Below, in pieces: positions 42,037-51,127 of a DNA stretch of 64,000 nt. The DNA is from a virus: positions 38,389-102,388 of IMG/VR virus record IMGVR_UViG_3300024265_000035; one strand, given 5' to 3'. The notes below the pieces were generated by a model. The model made no database searches. It had not been told where the DNA came from and saw nothing but the letters and a program-made list of their open reading frames with translations. Made by a program: the position numbers and the translations under genes. Position 1 is the first letter of the stretch. The number at the start of each line of letters is the position of its first letter.

Positions 42037-42861
42037 CTATTGCCTCGAAAATGGAGACCACGAGTAATTAATGGTCGTGTACCACCCTAAACTACTAGTA
42101 TCAGAATCTGCCCAGACGCCGCCGGACAGATATACTGGTCCGACCGGATAAGATAAGCCAACGTATGGAATGATTCCTACTGAATGTATGTCCATGCCAA
42201 AGTCTAGGGAGATTTTCTCGTACCACCTTTCCTTGAAAATGAATGGATTGACCCCAGATAGTTTTACGTCTAGGTCTACGTTGTCCTCGCTCGACGTAAC
42301 ATACGTTGTCCAATGACCATCTCTCGCTTGTGTAACACTTAAAGTCAAGAGCAGAGGACGCTTTTGCTTGATGCTTACCCAAGCGTGTGGAGGGTTTGTG
42401 AGTGTAAATCCCTCCACAGTGATATAACCGAAGTCATTATCAAAATCAACACGAACCCTATCATCAGTTGGATCGTCTGGATCATCTCCTGGAAGAGTTG
42501 TCTCTTTTGCATTAATTGCAGCCTCATATGCTTTCTTCCATGTCGCAGAAACTCGGCTTGCTACAAGGATCTCTTCATCACGTTTCTTAATTTGCTTACG
42601 AAGTTTCTTTATCGTCTCAGCGTCATGTTCGCCTTCAGCTTCAAAAGTCTTAAGAACATCTTCGAGATTTTCTAACTCAACAGACTTCTTCTCAAATGCA
42701 TTCTTGTGGATCTCAACTGTCTTTGTCGACATCGCAATATCGTTATGGAGCTCCACGATCTGTTTTCTATGAATACGTTGTTGTACCCACATTGTAAGAC
42801 CCATTGCTATGATAGACACAACAAGAATTACAACAATATATTTCTGAAGCTTCTTTAACAT
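42037..42861 (-). CDS. Spanin-like membrane protein, 274 aa
   Basis: Residues 7-26 are a single N-terminal membrane segment (YIVVILVVSIIAMGLTMWVQ), followed by a coiled coil to about 115, an acidic linker DDPDDPTDDR and a C-terminal beta-rich domain (FGMDIHSVGIIPYVGLSYPV, then VYLSGGVWADSDTSSLGWYT). This shape suits an inner-membrane spanin that links to the outer membrane during lysis, although the C-terminal domain looks more like outer-membrane beta strands and no lipobox partner is seen. It sits beside a holin-like gene. Confidence 0.5.
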   Translation of the reverse strand: MLKKLQKYIVVILVVSIIAMGLTMWVQQRIHRKQIVELHNDIAMSTKTVEIHKNAFEKKSVELENLEDVLKTFEAEGEHDAETIKKLRKQIKKRDEEILVASRVSATWKKAYEAAINAKETTLPGDDPDDPTDDRVRVDFDNDFGYITVEGFTLTNPPHAWVSIKQKRPLLLTLSVTQARDGHWTTYVTSSEDNVDLDVKLSGVNPFIFKERWYEKISLDFGMDIHSVGIIPYVGLSYPVGPVYLSGGVWADSDTSSLGWYTTINYSWSPFSRQ

Positions 42862-42862
42862 G

Positions 42863-43129
42863 CTAGCTCTCTAGAGTTGTATCTTGATTTTTGGGATGCT
42901 CGGCACTAAACTTCTTATCAGTATAACGTCTTGAGACGTACGCACCCAGTGTCGGCGTAAGAACTGCTGCGATTTCTGCCGCCCCAATATCACCAAAAGA
43001 GTACGTATTGTCATTAAAGATGAGTGTACTACCAGCTAGCAATAGCTTGATGATAACAACTACGAATCCCATCAGTGTTAATGTTAGGATTGCATCTGGA
43101 TGACCGCTAGTATTCTTAATCCACCTCAT
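42863..43129 (-). CDS. Holin-like membrane protein, 88 aa
   Basis: Two hydrophobic stretches are visible (AILTLTLMGFVVVIIKLLLA, about 13-32, and GAAEIAAVLTPTLGAYVS, about 49-66), followed by a charged C terminus (RRYTDKKFSAEHPKNQD). The size, two membrane segments and polar tail fit a class II or III holin. It precedes the spanin-like gene by one base, supporting a lysis role. No endolysin is recognised in the window. Confidence 0.5.
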   Translation of the reverse strand: MRWIKNTSGHPDAILTLTLMGFVVVIIKLLLAGSTLIFNDNTYSFGDIGAAEIAAVLTPTLGAYVSRRYTDKKFSAEHPKNQDTTLES

Positions 43130-43359
43130 TAGTTCTTTTTCCTTTTCTTAATCCTGTATCCTCGATCGTGTTCTAAAAATTCCAGCTCTTCACCTTCATT
43201 AATGCCACCGTGTGTAAACCGCTCGCTGTATGTAATCTTCTCACCAGGTTTTAAAACATTCTTAGGTTTCCCAATTCTCTCTCGAGCAGAACCAATAAGG
43301 TCTTCGATCATCTTACCAAAACCACCTTCTTTACGAAACTTCAACCATTTATCTTTCAT
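43129..43359 (-). CDS. Basic hypothetical protein, 76 aa
   Basis: A Lys/Arg/Glu-rich protein (KWLKFRKEGGFGKMIEDLIG, then SARERIGKPKNVLKPGEKIT). The C terminus RGYRIKKRKKN is strongly basic. No known domain or membrane segment. It is joined by one-base overlaps to the zinc-finger gene before it and the holin-like gene after it. The function is unknown. Confidence 0.48.
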   Translation of the reverse strand: MKDKWLKFRKEGGFGKMIEDLIGSARERIGKPKNVLKPGEKITYSERFTHGGINEGEELEFLEHDRGYRIKKRKKN

Positions 43360-43640
43360 TATTCTTCTCCAAACAACTTAAAAGATACTGGAATTTGATA
43401 TGCTGCATAGATTTGATTACGAATATATTCCATTTCGTCATTTAAACCCATAGGTTCATATTCCACAATATGTTTTATTGTTACGTCATGTCGTTGGATC
43501 CATTCACCTGTATATTCAAGCGTTAAAGGATCATATTTTAATCTTCGCTTTAGTCTTGGAACCTTATCACAATCATTTGAACAATAAAAAGAAGTAAATA
43601 ACATCTTCAATTCTATTCCACAGTGTTTACAGTTATTCAT
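43359..43640 (-). CDS. Zinc-finger protein with portal-like C terminus, 93 aa
   Basis: The N terminus has a treble-clef type cysteine set, CKHCGIELKM and FYCSNDC. The last 30 residues, GLNDEMEYIRNQIYAAYQIP followed by VSF, resemble portal segment GDIEDVEYIQNKLFAALQIP. The fusion may be chance or reflect a recombination between a portal-like fragment and a zinc-finger gene. The role is not known. It abuts the fused recombination nuclease gene. Confidence 0.5.
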   Translation of the reverse strand: MNNCKHCGIELKMLFTSFYCSNDCDKVPRLKRRLKYDPLTLEYTGEWIQRHDVTIKHIVEYEPMGLNDEMEYIRNQIYAAYQIPVSFKLFGEE

Positions 43641-46600
43641 TTAGCATACCTCGATGTGCGAATATCTTTCCTTATCAGAGGATATATCAATATTGTTATC
43701 AACCATGTCTTTAAGTGCGTCGATGTGGCTGATAATAATCACGTGATCAAATACTGACCGTAAGTAGTCGAACATTTTGCTCACGTTGTCCATATTCTTT
43801 GGGTCAAGCTTACCAAATCCCTCATCGATTATGAACATGTTCGTCTTTGGGAGATTCGTTATACTAAGAAGAGCAGTTCTTATTGCAATGGATGCTAACT
43901 CACGCTCTGCTCCACCACCTAATTCTAGCAGTCGACCTCTATAGTCACCGTACTGAAGGAAGAGTCTTATTGACTGCTCTTCTGCGTCATGTTCAATGAA
44001 GACATTGAAGTCAGCTACTGCAGACAGGATCTTATTGATCTCGTCATTTATCATCGGCAGTTTTTCTACAAGGATCTGGTATGCAATACCGTATTTGCCC
44101 ATTGCATCTAGATAATGTTCATATGCATCACAGAGAGTTCTAATCTCCTTGAGAGACTCGATCTCGCTCTTGATATGTTTGATTACGTTTTCTTTAGCAC
44201 CCAATTTCTTGCTATATTGCAAACGCCTGTCATTATGTCCTGATCTGAGTTTTTCCTGCTCAGAAAGGAGAGCAAAACGTGCTGCAATGTCAGCGTCGAT
44301 TTCTTTATTCTTAGCAATTGCCTCTTGATTTTCTTCGTATCGATTTAAGTCAGCCTCTGCATCTTCAATCTTTTTCTTTTCGCTCTCAATCTTAAGCTTA
44401 GTATTTTCGATTGATAGTTCGAATTGTCGAATTAGATTTCGATCTTTCTTTGCAGATGACACTTTATGCATGTATTCGTTGTATTTAGACTCAAAATCTT
44501 CCTTCTCTCTATTCTTTACTTCTATATTGAGAGCAGTCATCTTCTTAGTCAATGATACAATTAGCTTCTTCTGCTCTTTGATCTTCGTTTTCTTATCAAC
44601 AGCAGTTATGAGGAATTGACACTTTGGGAACTTATCGCCACATGGGACTTTCTTCAAGATTGCTACATCTTCTTCCCAGCGATCTAGTCTCTGTTGTTCC
44701 TTAGCCAGTTCATCTCGTATATCATCATACGAAGCTCTCAGCTCCTCCAGTCCACTCAGAGACTCTCTAATCTCCTCTATATTGGTCCCCTCAATCTCCA
44801 ATTCAAGCTCACCGATATACTCTAGTACACTCGTGCGCTTGTCTATGCGCTCATTGAGCTCTTGCTCTAGTGTGCTCTTCTCTGATTCGGCAGCTAGTAA
44901 CTTATCTTTTACTTCATGTACGTCAATATTCCATGTAATCTTATCCTTGCTCTCACGTAGACATGCGATCTCATCACGGAGAGCTTCTATCTCTGCATCA
45001 CACAGATCGATGTGAACCTCACAGTCAAGAATCTTCTCATCAACAACCTGAGACTCTACTGTTTCCATGGCTAGCACATCTTCTAGGTTGCCATCCTCAA
45101 AATCTTTCAATCTCGTGAGATGTTCCTTGCTCTCATCTTTTGCCATCCTTCCCTTCTGCTCGAACATGTCAAGGTCCATGAATCTAGAAAGAATCTTCCT
45201 CCTGTCAGTCTCCTTGCATTTTACGATGTCATGTTCACGCCCTTGTTCTAGGAATGACGTGAGCAGAAAGTCTTCGTGACTACCGAGCATTCTCCTAATA
45301 TTTCGTTCGGTCTCTGACCTGAGAGTTCCATTTAGTGATCGAGTCGTCTCATCTTTGTTGATCTTGAAGAGATTAAGTGATGTCTTTCCCCACTCTTTTT
45401 CCTCGTCAAGCTTTCGCTTACCGTACTTAATGCGTTCAATCGTTCTCTCAATAACGTATGTCTCATCGCCCACGGAAACCTGAGCTACCATGTGTGCGTT
45501 TTCCTTGTTATCATTAATGAGAAAGATATTCTTTGAAACACTTTTCGTTGTTCTATCAAAGAGTGTCTCAGTTATAATATCAATGAGTGATGATTTTCCT
45601 GAAGAGTTTGGAGCGAATATTCCTGTCACACCTTTTAGTTTCTTTAGATCAATGAAGTTCCCATCACCGTAGTTGAACATGTTATTCCAAGCAATTGTAT
45701 CAAGCTTCCAGTGAGAGTCACGCAACACATCTTCATTCTTTTCGAGGTGTGCTTGGTGTCTTCTATTAAGTTCAAGTATCTTGTCCATTACTTCATTTGT
45801 TAGTTTACGATCTTCAAGGTACTTGCGGAGAAGTCGTTCCTGTATCTTTTGGTCACGAAGGTTCTCCATCTTAATGGATTTGCCAGTGACTGTCTTGTAT
45901 TCTTGTCTGCCAATATTCTTGGCAGCAAGAGAGATGATGTCAAATGGATCGAATTTCTTTCTTACTTCCTTCTCAAATGCCTGCTGTTCTACTAGCGTAT
46001 ACTGCTTAGGGGAAATTATACGAATGCGAGAATTTGATTCAATGTCCTCTTTAGGTAAACTAAGATCTTCATTCAATCTGATAGTGTAAAATTTTCTCGA
46101 ACCACCGAGCTGAACGTGTCGAACATTGAAAGAGTTCTTCCCTGCAATATCCCACACAAGAAAACCCTTATCTGGCTCTTCACCAAAATTCTGTTGAATG
46201 AGAGAGCCAGCATATGCAATACGACCAGCACTATCCATAAATTGATGCTTGTGGATATCACCCAATAGAACAAAATCCAGACCATTGAATATCGAAAGGT
46301 CTGTATCTGCTTCTGACATTCTCCACCCAATGTCTGTCTCTGACCTGAGCAGTGAACCGTGATAAAGTCCTATGTTTATATCTTTCCTATCACTCCAATC
46401 ATTTGGTTTAGGAAAATTATCTTGATCTGCGCAGCTAAATATCCACAGGCCAGCATCCTGATATTTGTGTCCAAGTTCATATAGACCAGATCCACTGTGC
46501 AGCACGATTGGATATGCTGTATTGCCTTGAATGCTATCCACGATGGGAGATATCGCATCCTTCCTATTCGGATTCACGAGGTTTAGATCGTGATTACCAA

Positions 46601-46829
46601 GAAGAATGTGGTACGGTGCGTATGATGCAACAGCTCTGATGTGTTCAGAACACATATCAACGAATTCAGGAGATATCTGGGTTTTCGTGTGCGCCGTATC
46701 GCCTGTATTTATGACGAGATCTGGTCGAAGCTCATCTAGCTTCTCATAGAAATTATCGAATACCTTCCTGTAATCAGAGTGGTATTTTAAATTCCTGATA
46801 TGGATATCGGATACATGAACTATCCTCAT
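43641..46829 (-). CDS. Mre11-Rad50 (SbcD-SbcC / gp47-gp46) fusion
   Basis: One 1062-residue chain carries both subunits of the repair nuclease. Residues 1-340 are a metallophosphoesterase with Asp8, His10, Asp44, GNHD (78-81), YHG (156-158) and GDIHKH (190-195). Residues 385-1062 are the ATPase: Walker A GIFAPNSSGKSS (403-414), two coiled coils, a zinc hook CGDKFPKC (730-737), signature LLELGGGAERE (967-977) and Walker B FIIDEGFGKLD (999-1009). T4 encodes these as separate genes 47 and 46, which process DNA ends for recombination-dependent replication. The usual CxxC hook is here C-x6-C. Confidence 0.93.
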   Translation of the reverse strand: MRIVHVSDIHIRNLKYHSDYRKVFDNFYEKLDELRPDLVINTGDTAHTKTQISPEFVDMCSEHIRAVASYAPYHILLGNHDLNLVNPNRKDAISPIVDSIQGNTAYPIVLHSGSGLYELGHKYQDAGLWIFSCADQDNFPKPNDWSDRKDINIGLYHGSLLRSETDIGWRMSEADTDLSIFNGLDFVLLGDIHKHQFMDSAGRIAYAGSLIQQNFGEEPDKGFLVWDIAGKNSFNVRHVQLGGSRKFYTIRLNEDLSLPKEDIESNSRIRIISPKQYTLVEQQAFEKEVRKKFDPFDIISLAAKNIGRQEYKTVTGKSIKMENLRDQKIQERLLRKYLEDRKLTNEVMDKILELNRRHQAHLEKNEDVLRDSHWKLDTIAWNNMFNYGDGNFIDLKKLKGVTGIFAPNSSGKSSLIDIITETLFDRTTKSVSKNIFLINDNKENAHMVAQVSVGDETYVIERTIERIKYGKRKLDEEKEWGKTSLNLFKINKDETTRSLNGTLRSETERNIRRMLGSHEDFLLTSFLEQGREHDIVKCKETDRRKILSRFMDLDMFEQKGRMAKDESKEHLTRLKDFEDGNLEDVLAMETVESQVVDEKILDCEVHIDLCDAEIEALRDEIACLRESKDKITWNIDVHEVKDKLLAAESEKSTLEQELNERIDKRTSVLEYIGELELEIEGTNIEEIRESLSGLEELRASYDDIRDELAKEQQRLDRWEEDVAILKKVPCGDKFPKCQFLITAVDKKTKIKEQKKLIVSLTKKMTALNIEVKNREKEDFESKYNEYMHKVSSAKKDRNLIRQFELSIENTKLKIESEKKKIEDAEADLNRYEENQEAIAKNKEIDADIAARFALLSEQEKLRSGHNDRRLQYSKKLGAKENVIKHIKSEIESLKEIRTLCDAYEHYLDAMGKYGIAYQILVEKLPMINDEINKILSAVADFNVFIEHDAEEQSIRLFLQYGDYRGRLLELGGGAERELASIAIRTALLSITNLPKTNMFIIDEGFGKLDPKNMDNVSKMFDYLRSVFDHVIIISHIDALKDMVDNNIDISSDKERYSHIEVC

Positions 46830-47764
46830 ACACGAGCTTTCAATCTCAACGCTTGAATTTGATTGTGTACCCAGAATGCAGTGTGTTTCGCGTGTTTAAA
46901 CTGTCCACGCGTCATGTCGCCTACATCTAACGCATCATGTTTTTCTACTTCGATCAAACCGACTGGCACTCCATAGCTCATAAATAGTTCCATTAACTTC
47001 ATCTGCTTTGCTCTAGCGTCTGCATCTAAAGCCAAATAAACAGGTTCTTTCGATGTTACAATTTTCGCAAAAAGCAATGAATCCTCGTTTAGGATTGTAC
47101 CTTGCAATGGTACTGAATTCTCTGCGACGAACGAGTCAAATGGTCCTTCAACAAGGGTAACTGGCTCGTCCCAATCTACTAGATAGTCATTGAATATTAT
47201 GTTCTTGTCAAAGTTACCATGCTTGTAGGACAGTCCTGCCCAATCATAGAATTTTCTTCCTACGAAGAAGTTAAGATCTCCTCCACTATCGAATGAAGGA
47301 ATGATGATTCGCCCTTTGTACGGACCTTCAAGACAATATCCTAGCTTATATCGTAGAATATCTTTATTCGATATTCCTCTGTCTTGAACATACCGTACCG
47401 CATGTAATCTATACGGGCAATCGGTTGTGATGCTTCTTGAAAGAGACCTGAACTCTGCTGGGAGAGTGGGGACGTCATATTCTTCCGATGCTCTATCTCT
47501 AGAATCTTTCGCATCTTTTCTTCCAATGTTTTCTGCATACTTGTCAGCTTCTTCATTTCGTCCTTTAAAATACAAAAGTGGCTTAAGGTTAAATCCCTTG
47601 AAACCACACACCCAACAGTTAAAATTATCAGTCTTTATGTTAACGCTTAGTTTAGCTTTATGGTGTTGATGTTTCGGGCAGAAGAAAATGCATTCATCAC
47701 CTTTTCGAAATTCTTCATGACCTAAAATTGATCGAAGCGCTTCTAGCTTTCTTGCTGATCGCAT
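46826..47764 (-). CDS. DNA primase, DnaG/gp61-like
   Basis: A 312-residue primase with a CHC2-type zinc finger at residues 25-56 (CPKHQHHKAK, then CWVCGFKGF) and a TOPRIM domain (GRIIIPSFDSGGD, then VTLVEGPFDSFVAENS and YLALDADAR). It synthesises RNA primers for lagging-strand replication. The start is ATG 47764; a TTG extension to 47797 overlaps the resolvase gene. The stop overlaps the next start (ATGA) of the Mre11-Rad50 fusion gene. Confidence 0.9.
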   Translation of the reverse strand: MRSARKLEALRSILGHEEFRKGDECIFFCPKHQHHKAKLSVNIKTDNFNCWVCGFKGFNLKPLLYFKGRNEEADKYAENIGRKDAKDSRDRASEEYDVPTLPAEFRSLSRSITTDCPYRLHAVRYVQDRGISNKDILRYKLGYCLEGPYKGRIIIPSFDSGGDLNFFVGRKFYDWAGLSYKHGNFDKNIIFNDYLVDWDEPVTLVEGPFDSFVAENSVPLQGTILNEDSLLFAKIVTSKEPVYLALDADARAKQMKLMELFMSYGVPVGLIEVEKHDALDVGDMTRGQFKHAKHTAFWVHNQIQALRLKARV

Positions 47765-48294
47765 GCGTGCTTTAAGTAACCAGCACGAGCCACGCAATAT
47801 GCATCGGCCATGTCATAGCAATATGGTTGTGGATTACCATTTCTAGTCTCAACATATTTAAATTCAGGTACGATTTCCCTTACAAAGTCAAGAGTAAGCT
47901 TTTTCTTATTACTACCCTTTGGTATAATTAGGCCATCTCTTTTCATCGTCGCCTTCACTGTAGAAGGGTGGAGCATAATAGGTTCATTAAGTCCACTAAA
48001 GTGATACCACATCCACGATACTATTCCATTGAATGCCGCAAGCTTCATAATTGTCTGCTGTGATGTTCTACCACCAGAGAACCCTGATAACTTATCTTCT
48101 ACAAAGATGTGTGTGAAACTGTCATCTAGACAACGGTCAACATCATGAAGATAACCTTCGACAGCTTTGGCTTTAGTCATGAGTGACTTATCGACTTTTC
48201 TCAAATCGATATAGTTAGCTGCATAGAATGACCCATCATCATTAAGGTAACACACACCCGTAATGGATGTTGAAACGTCTAAACCAACTATCAT
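47743..48294 (-). CDS. RuvC-like Holliday junction resolvase
   Basis: 183 residues with an RNase H-like nuclease fold: MIVGLDVSTSITGV (Asp6), FVEDKLSGFSGGRTSQ (Glu66) and YDMADAYCVA (Asp161, Asp164). These supply the four acids of the RuvC family, which resolve four-way DNA junctions. It precedes the primase and the recombination nuclease, forming one replication-recombination group. Overlaps the primase start by 22 bases. Confidence 0.88.
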   Translation of the reverse strand: MIVGLDVSTSITGVCYLNDDGSFYAANYIDLRKVDKSLMTKAKAVEGYLHDVDRCLDDSFTHIFVEDKLSGFSGGRTSQQTIMKLAAFNGIVSWMWYHFSGLNEPIMLHPSTVKATMKRDGLIIPKGSNKKKLTLDFVREIVPEFKYVETRNGNPQPYCYDMADAYCVARAGYLKHACDQQES

Positions 48295-50057
48295 TAGAAA
48301 TCCAATTTGAGCCGGACGTTAATTTTATCCCGCTCTCGATTTCTAACTGGCTGTGCGAGTTTTGCGATGCCGACCAACTTACGCTCTTTGTTATAGAGAC
48401 CTACTGCAGTTACATAGGTGGTCGGATTGTCTCTTATAACACGTAGCTTATTGGATCCAGAGTCAAAAGTTGTGAAAGATGAATTATTCGATGCATTTGT
48501 TGCAGCGCCGTTAATACGACACATGAATACCTTAGTCGGCACTCGTTGTTGGCCGGCGAATGACACTCGTAGTAAGTCATTTGGCATTTGTGAACTCGGA
48601 TTGACCTCTCCAAAATTCAGTAAAGCTGGATCCCTGATGACGATAAGACCCTCACTGTAAAATACATTGCCAACTTTATTCCAATGCACACCTCTATAGT
48701 TTTCTTTATCTGCCGGGAAAGATGCAGAAGTTGCAGAACCTGATAGATATAGTCCACCTCTACCATCATCAACGAGAATTCTCTGGATTGACTGGGAGAG
48801 AAATGAGTTACACTCTAGACGAACACTACCTGTAGCGATTGCTCGTCCATAGTATAAACTTGGGATATGAACAACTCGAAATTCATTAATAGTTGCTTGT
48901 GATGATGGGATTAACTTCTTCTGTGTTATAAAATCCGCATTGTCATTTGGTGTCCATATTGGTCTCTGAGAAGAATTAAAGTTTTGCAATCTTCCATGTA
49001 ATGATGAGCCATCTGGCGCATAATTAAACGCACCGGAGCCTGCTGCTCTTCCATGCAGGATCGACTTGGGTCCATCATTTAATCGTGCATATACAAGCAA
49101 CCTTGAATCAGATCCACTTAAAACAAGTGTTCTATCAAAACTTGATGACATCTCCGAAAAAGTACGATTGTATGCCCAAACTTTAGCGTCGAACATATAA
49201 CCATGAAAAGTTTGAACCGTGTCACCTAAGCTAAAAAGACGTAAGCTCTCTGTTATTTCTGGTACAGGTAACGTTAGACTGCTAGTTGATCTGACACCAG
49301 CATCAACCATGTCGATTGTAAAGCTACCAGTATTATTTGAAACCCTAAATGCAACATGTTGCCAGCGATCTCTTGTCACAGAGAAAGACGATGTTAGATT
49401 AATTGTTGCATCATCATCATTATTGAAAAACCCAAGTCTTCCATTTGATCCAGTGATGTAGAATCTCCACTTCATCATAGTGGAATTAACAGTCATAGCC
49501 ATGATTGTGTAGTCGTTATTACTACCACTAATCGATAGTGGTTTAATCATGGCTTCGATAGTATATGATGCAGTCATCGTAGAGAAATCAGGGCCATCAC
49601 CGAATGTTACTATATTCTGTGTACTCGGTTCAGAATACAACATGTAGTAATCATATGATGCAGTCGTATAATCTACACTTACTTTCTCGTAGTAATCATA
49701 TAAATTGAGGATTGGCCTAAAGTGCTCATCTCCCAAAAACTTATCATGTTGTTCTGTGTTTTTATCAACAGCACGATTAACTACTTGAACATATGATACA
49801 GATCCAGTAAATGGATATGATGCACTGATCTGAACTTTCCCATCAATCGTATACGTATCCAGATTGTAGGTCGGCTGGATCGTTAGATCGGTACCAGTAG
49901 TTTCTCTTGAGCGGATACCCCCATAGAGACTTATGGAACCAGATGTGCCAACGCTGCCACGCCAACCAGCTGTTCCTGATGCTAATATTACCTTTGGACT
50001 TGTGTTAAGATTATAGTGAACAATGTCCGCAGGTCCAAATTTGTGGTAAACTGCCAT
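48294..50057 (-). CDS. LamG-containing virion protein, 587 aa
   Basis: A large structural protein with a LamG/ConA domain at about 170-320 (TASYTIEAMIKPLSISGSNN, then WQHVAFRVSNNTGSFTIDMV and YMFDAKVWAYNRTF). The C-terminal 90 residues end with TYVTAVGLYNKERKLVGIAK and LRLKLDF-like strands, shared with the protein encoded at 50088-51113 and typical of cyanophage structural proteins. The start is ATG 50057. It lies outside the tail operon near replication genes. Confidence 0.72.
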   Translation of the reverse strand: MAVYHKFGPADIVHYNLNTSPKVILASGTAGWRGSVGTSGSISLYGGIRSRETTGTDLTIQPTYNLDTYTIDGKVQISASYPFTGSVSYVQVVNRAVDKNTEQHDKFLGDEHFRPILNLYDYYEKVSVDYTTASYDYYMLYSEPSTQNIVTFGDGPDFSTMTASYTIEAMIKPLSISGSNNDYTIMAMTVNSTMMKWRFYITGSNGRLGFFNNDDDATINLTSSFSVTRDRWQHVAFRVSNNTGSFTIDMVDAGVRSTSSLTLPVPEITESLRLFSLGDTVQTFHGYMFDAKVWAYNRTFSEMSSSFDRTLVLSGSDSRLLVYARLNDGPKSILHGRAAGSGAFNYAPDGSSLHGRLQNFNSSQRPIWTPNDNADFITQKKLIPSSQATINEFRVVHIPSLYYGRAIATGSVRLECNSFLSQSIQRILVDDGRGGLYLSGSATSASFPADKENYRGVHWNKVGNVFYSEGLIVIRDPALLNFGEVNPSSQMPNDLLRVSFAGQQRVPTKVFMCRINGAATNASNNSSFTTFDSGSNKLRVIRDNPTTYVTAVGLYNKERKLVGIAKLAQPVRNRERDKINVRLKLDF

Positions 50058-50087
50058 CAATTCATGACGTCTAAATAAATTTAAAGT

Positions 50088-51113
50088 TCAGTAATCCAAT
50101 CTTATACGAAAAATTGCTTCAGTATCTGGGCTTTTTGTAATTGGTTTGTTGACTTTCGCAGCTGCAAGGAGATTATCATTTGGATCATAAAGACCAATTG
50201 TCGTGATATATGTCCTTGTCTGAAGGATATTGCTGCCAGATGTCACCCTGATTCTTTGTTCTGCGTCAATGAACGTTGAGTTACTAGAATAATTGAACTC
50301 CGTATTCGTTGCTCTTGCGAAGTAAATCGTTGAGTGTAGGTTTGTCTGGTTGTGTAGATCCTTGCGTTCAATGTGTTCACGTAAACCGTCAACCAATGAG
50401 TCGATTGAAGATGATGCTTGAGCACCTTGTAGTGATACAGAACCTGTCCATGCAGCTACACCATTTTGAGTAATAGATGAATCCCATACGGTAGATGTAG
50501 GAAGAACAATCACTCCAGCATTATACCAAACCTGACCGACTTCATTACCAGAAGAACCGCTGATCTTCAACGGAGCATATTCGCCGCCGACATCTTGCTT
50601 GAAAGATGTTACTGCACCTTCGTCAGAAGCTGTATACTGTGCGACACCTGACTCTGCTAGATCTGTGTTGATCGTTAAAGCAATCGTACCTTTCTTAAGT
50701 TCATCTTTGTGGATGTTCCTCTTAAAAGCAATGAAGAATATCTCACTTCTTTCTGAACCAGCGACAGTGAATAATGAATCTCTATTTCCAAGAAGTGTTG
50801 AAGCAAAATGTCTGTACATCTTGATCTTCTCATTCTGAGAACTAGCTGCTGCTAGGTTTTGATTGAATGACGAGCCAGTCGCGTAACCAAATGTCATATC
50901 AAACAATGGAGTACTCAATGAACTCGTTGGCGACGCGTCATATGCTGTCTGCCAATATCCACCAAGCTTTGTTGATGAACCAGATGAAATGTTATCGAAG
51001 AATTTGATGTTCTCCTCAACAGAATAAATCGATCCTGAGACCGCAATTACCTCATTTACAAATGAAACGATTGACGCTACGTCGTTAGCTAAATCGAACT
51101 TCTTAAACGACAT
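50088..51113 (-). CDS. Virion protein with cyanophage-type C terminus, 341 aa
   Basis: The N terminus MSFKKFDLANDVASIVSFVN and the C-terminal segment YITTIGLYDPNDNLLAAAKV followed by IFRIRLDY are those of structural proteins in T4-like cyanophages. The last 60 residues are paralogous to those encoded at 48294-50057. The middle is Ser/Thr-rich and beta-like. It probably builds part of the tail, baseplate or fibre. The exact place in the virion is unknown. Confidence 0.7.
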   Translation of the reverse strand: MSFKKFDLANDVASIVSFVNEVIAVSGSIYSVEENIKFFDNISSGSSTKLGGYWQTAYDASPTSSLSTPLFDMTFGYATGSSFNQNLAAASSQNEKIKMYRHFASTLLGNRDSLFTVAGSERSEIFFIAFKRNIHKDELKKGTIALTINTDLAESGVAQYTASDEGAVTSFKQDVGGEYAPLKISGSSGNEVGQVWYNAGVIVLPTSTVWDSSITQNGVAAWTGSVSLQGAQASSSIDSLVDGLREHIERKDLHNQTNLHSTIYFARATNTEFNYSSNSTFIDAEQRIRVTSGSNILQTRTYITTIGLYDPNDNLLAAAKVNKPITKSPDTEAIFRIRLDY

Positions 51114-51127
51114 TTTCTATTTTACTC

